From an uncultured Pleurocapsa sp. (GTDB taxonomy: Bacteria > Cyanobacteriota > Cyanobacteriia > Cyanobacteriales > Xenococcaceae): a stretch of DNA of 6,476 bases. How positions within the stretch are numbered: position 1 is the stretch's first letter; every line of letters starts with the position of its first letter. The translations under genes and the position numbers were made by a program. Shown piece by piece: positions 5,780 to 6,476 of the stretch. Location of the stretch: NCBI GenBank assembly GCA_937884735.1, contig CAKZYI010000441.1, positions 1 through 6,476 of the forward strand, in the 5' to 3' direction. The notes below the pieces were generated by a model. That model was not told the DNA's origin and made no database searches. It saw only the letters and a list, made by a program, of their open reading frames with translations.

Positions 5780-5848
5780 TTTTTACAAACACGATTTAAG
5801 CTGTTGATTTCAAACAATAAAATATGAGCTTTCACAAAAAGTTTAACC

Positions 5849-5891
5849 AGATTCCAGTAAGAGTATTTTCTTTTACTGGAATTTTAGTTTA
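5849..5891 (+). terminator. intrinsic terminator downstream of plsY
   Basis: ATTCCAGTAA (5851-5860) pairs perfectly with TTACTGGAAT (5873-5882). The stem can be extended inward by G-U, A-T and G-C pairs to a six-base loop, and outward by two pairs. It is followed by TTTTAGTTTAGTT. It sits 70 bp after the plsY stop and before the end of the convergent minus-strand gene, so it probably serves plsY. On the minus strand the downstream T tract is weak, but the hairpin may also stop that transcript. Confidence 0.75.
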
Positions 5892-5939
5892 GTTAGCCAA
5901 AAATAATCAATCTTGACAACATGTCACAAACAGAATAAT

Positions 5940-6476
5940 TCAACATAGTCCAGAAGGCTTTATTTTATAGGAAATTTCTTCTACAGGTAAACATTCTGCG
6001 TTCAAATTATCGTAAGTTAGCTGGAGTCTTTTTTCTCCTGCATATTCAACTAGCTTTCCACCATATAATCTTGCTTTTGTACCCAAACTTTGAATACGTA
6101 CCTTGCCATTAAAGACTGTAGCCCTAGCCAAATAAATCACCAGATCGTCCCTAGAAGGACGGTTAACCGTGGTGCTGGCAGTCAAATGAGCTCCACCTCG
6201 TACGTCGATTTCTTGAGTCATTGCCATTGCTGTATTACGAATTCCCCGAATGGCTACAATTGCTGAAGCTACAGCCATAGTAATATCTGTACCGTCCTCC
6301 GTTAGAATTTTGTTGGTAGATAAATATTGAAAATTAGTTTCCCCCAAGTCATCTCTGATACGTCGATGAATCATATTGTGGGGATGGTAGTCAGATAATG
6401 CTACTACAATTGCTACACAAGCATGAAGGGGATCTCGCCAAGGAGCTTCCCGAGTCTTGCCGTAAATGAGGATGTC
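5940..6476 (-). CDS. unrecognised protein, C-terminal 178 residues (partial)
   Basis: The minus-strand frame is open from the window edge at 6476 to a TGA at 5942-5940, so the start lies outside. A Met at 6374 is internal: the 34 codons before it read as good protein (DILIYGKTREAPWRDPLHAC, then VAIVVALSDYHPHN). I do not recognise the family. The visible part looks soluble and mixed alpha/beta. It has a histidine-bearing segment (YHPHNMIHRRIRDDLGE), a region rich in small residues (DITMAVASAIVAIRGIRNTA), then a strand-rich stretch (RGGAHLTASTTVNRPSRDD, LVIYLARATVFNGKVRIQSL) and a short basic C-terminus. It has no membrane helix in view. It converges on plsY, 160 bp apart, with a hairpin terminator between. 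The steady codon use and absence of stops over 537 bp support a real gene. Confidence 0.8.
   Translation of the reverse strand, partial: DILIYGKTREAPWRDPLHACVAIVVALSDYHPHNMIHRRIRDDLGETNFQYLSTNKILTEDGTDITMAVASAIVAIRGIRNTAMAMTQEIDVRGGAHLTASTTVNRPSRDDLVIYLARATVFNGKVRIQSLGTKARLYGGKLVEYAGEKRLQLTYDNLNAECLPVEEISYKIKPSGLC

Noticed and set aside
1..6476. CRISPR array, tRNA, rRNA, insertion sequence
   Set aside because: No regularly spaced repeats, cloverleaf-like segments, rRNA motifs, terminal inverted repeats or transposase fragments were seen on either strand.

Overview
The window looks like cyanobacterial chromosome. The octamer GCGATCGC (HIP1, typical of many cyanobacterial genomes) occurs eight times, starting at 1172, 1593, 1954, 2278, 3073, 4759, 5312 and 5624. 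DNA is AT-rich, starts lack clear Shine-Dalgarno sequences, and two genes look like the cyanobacterial families DUF3119 and DUF3086. The exact genus cannot be read from the sequence.

Layout. (1) 30-1145, plus strand: a ParA-type ATPase preceded by an Mrr-like restriction-endonuclease-fold domain. It carries no HIP1 site and may have lost its N-terminus. (2) 1146-1434: non-coding, holding a weak HIP1-based hairpin and a short decayed fragment that resembles the NAD-binding domain of a beta-hydroxyacid dehydrogenase. (3) 1435-2043: cobO, corrinoid adenosyltransferase, with no recognisable cobalamin riboswitch upstream. (4) 2119-5779: four loci on the plus strand about 80 bp apart. They are an MlaE/TGD1-type lipid ABC-transporter permease, a small DUF3119 membrane protein, a DUF3086-like coiled-coil protein interrupted by one in-frame TAA, and plsY, which makes lysophosphatidic acid. 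(5) 5780-5939: a good hairpin terminator between convergent genes. (6) 5940-6476, minus strand: the C-terminal 178 residues of an unrecognised protein that runs off the window.

How the genes fit together. The mlaE-like permease and plsY suggest a membrane-lipid neighbourhood: PlsY starts glycerolipid synthesis and the MlaE-type permease moves lipids between membranes. The two DUF proteins between them are candidate partners by position only. The transporter's ATPase and MCE substrate-binding subunits are not in this window. cobO looks like an independent cofactor gene.

The observations most worth following are the nuclease-ParA fusion, the single stop codon splitting the DUF3086 reading frame, and the dehydrogenase remnant. 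No complete new multi-gene system is evident.
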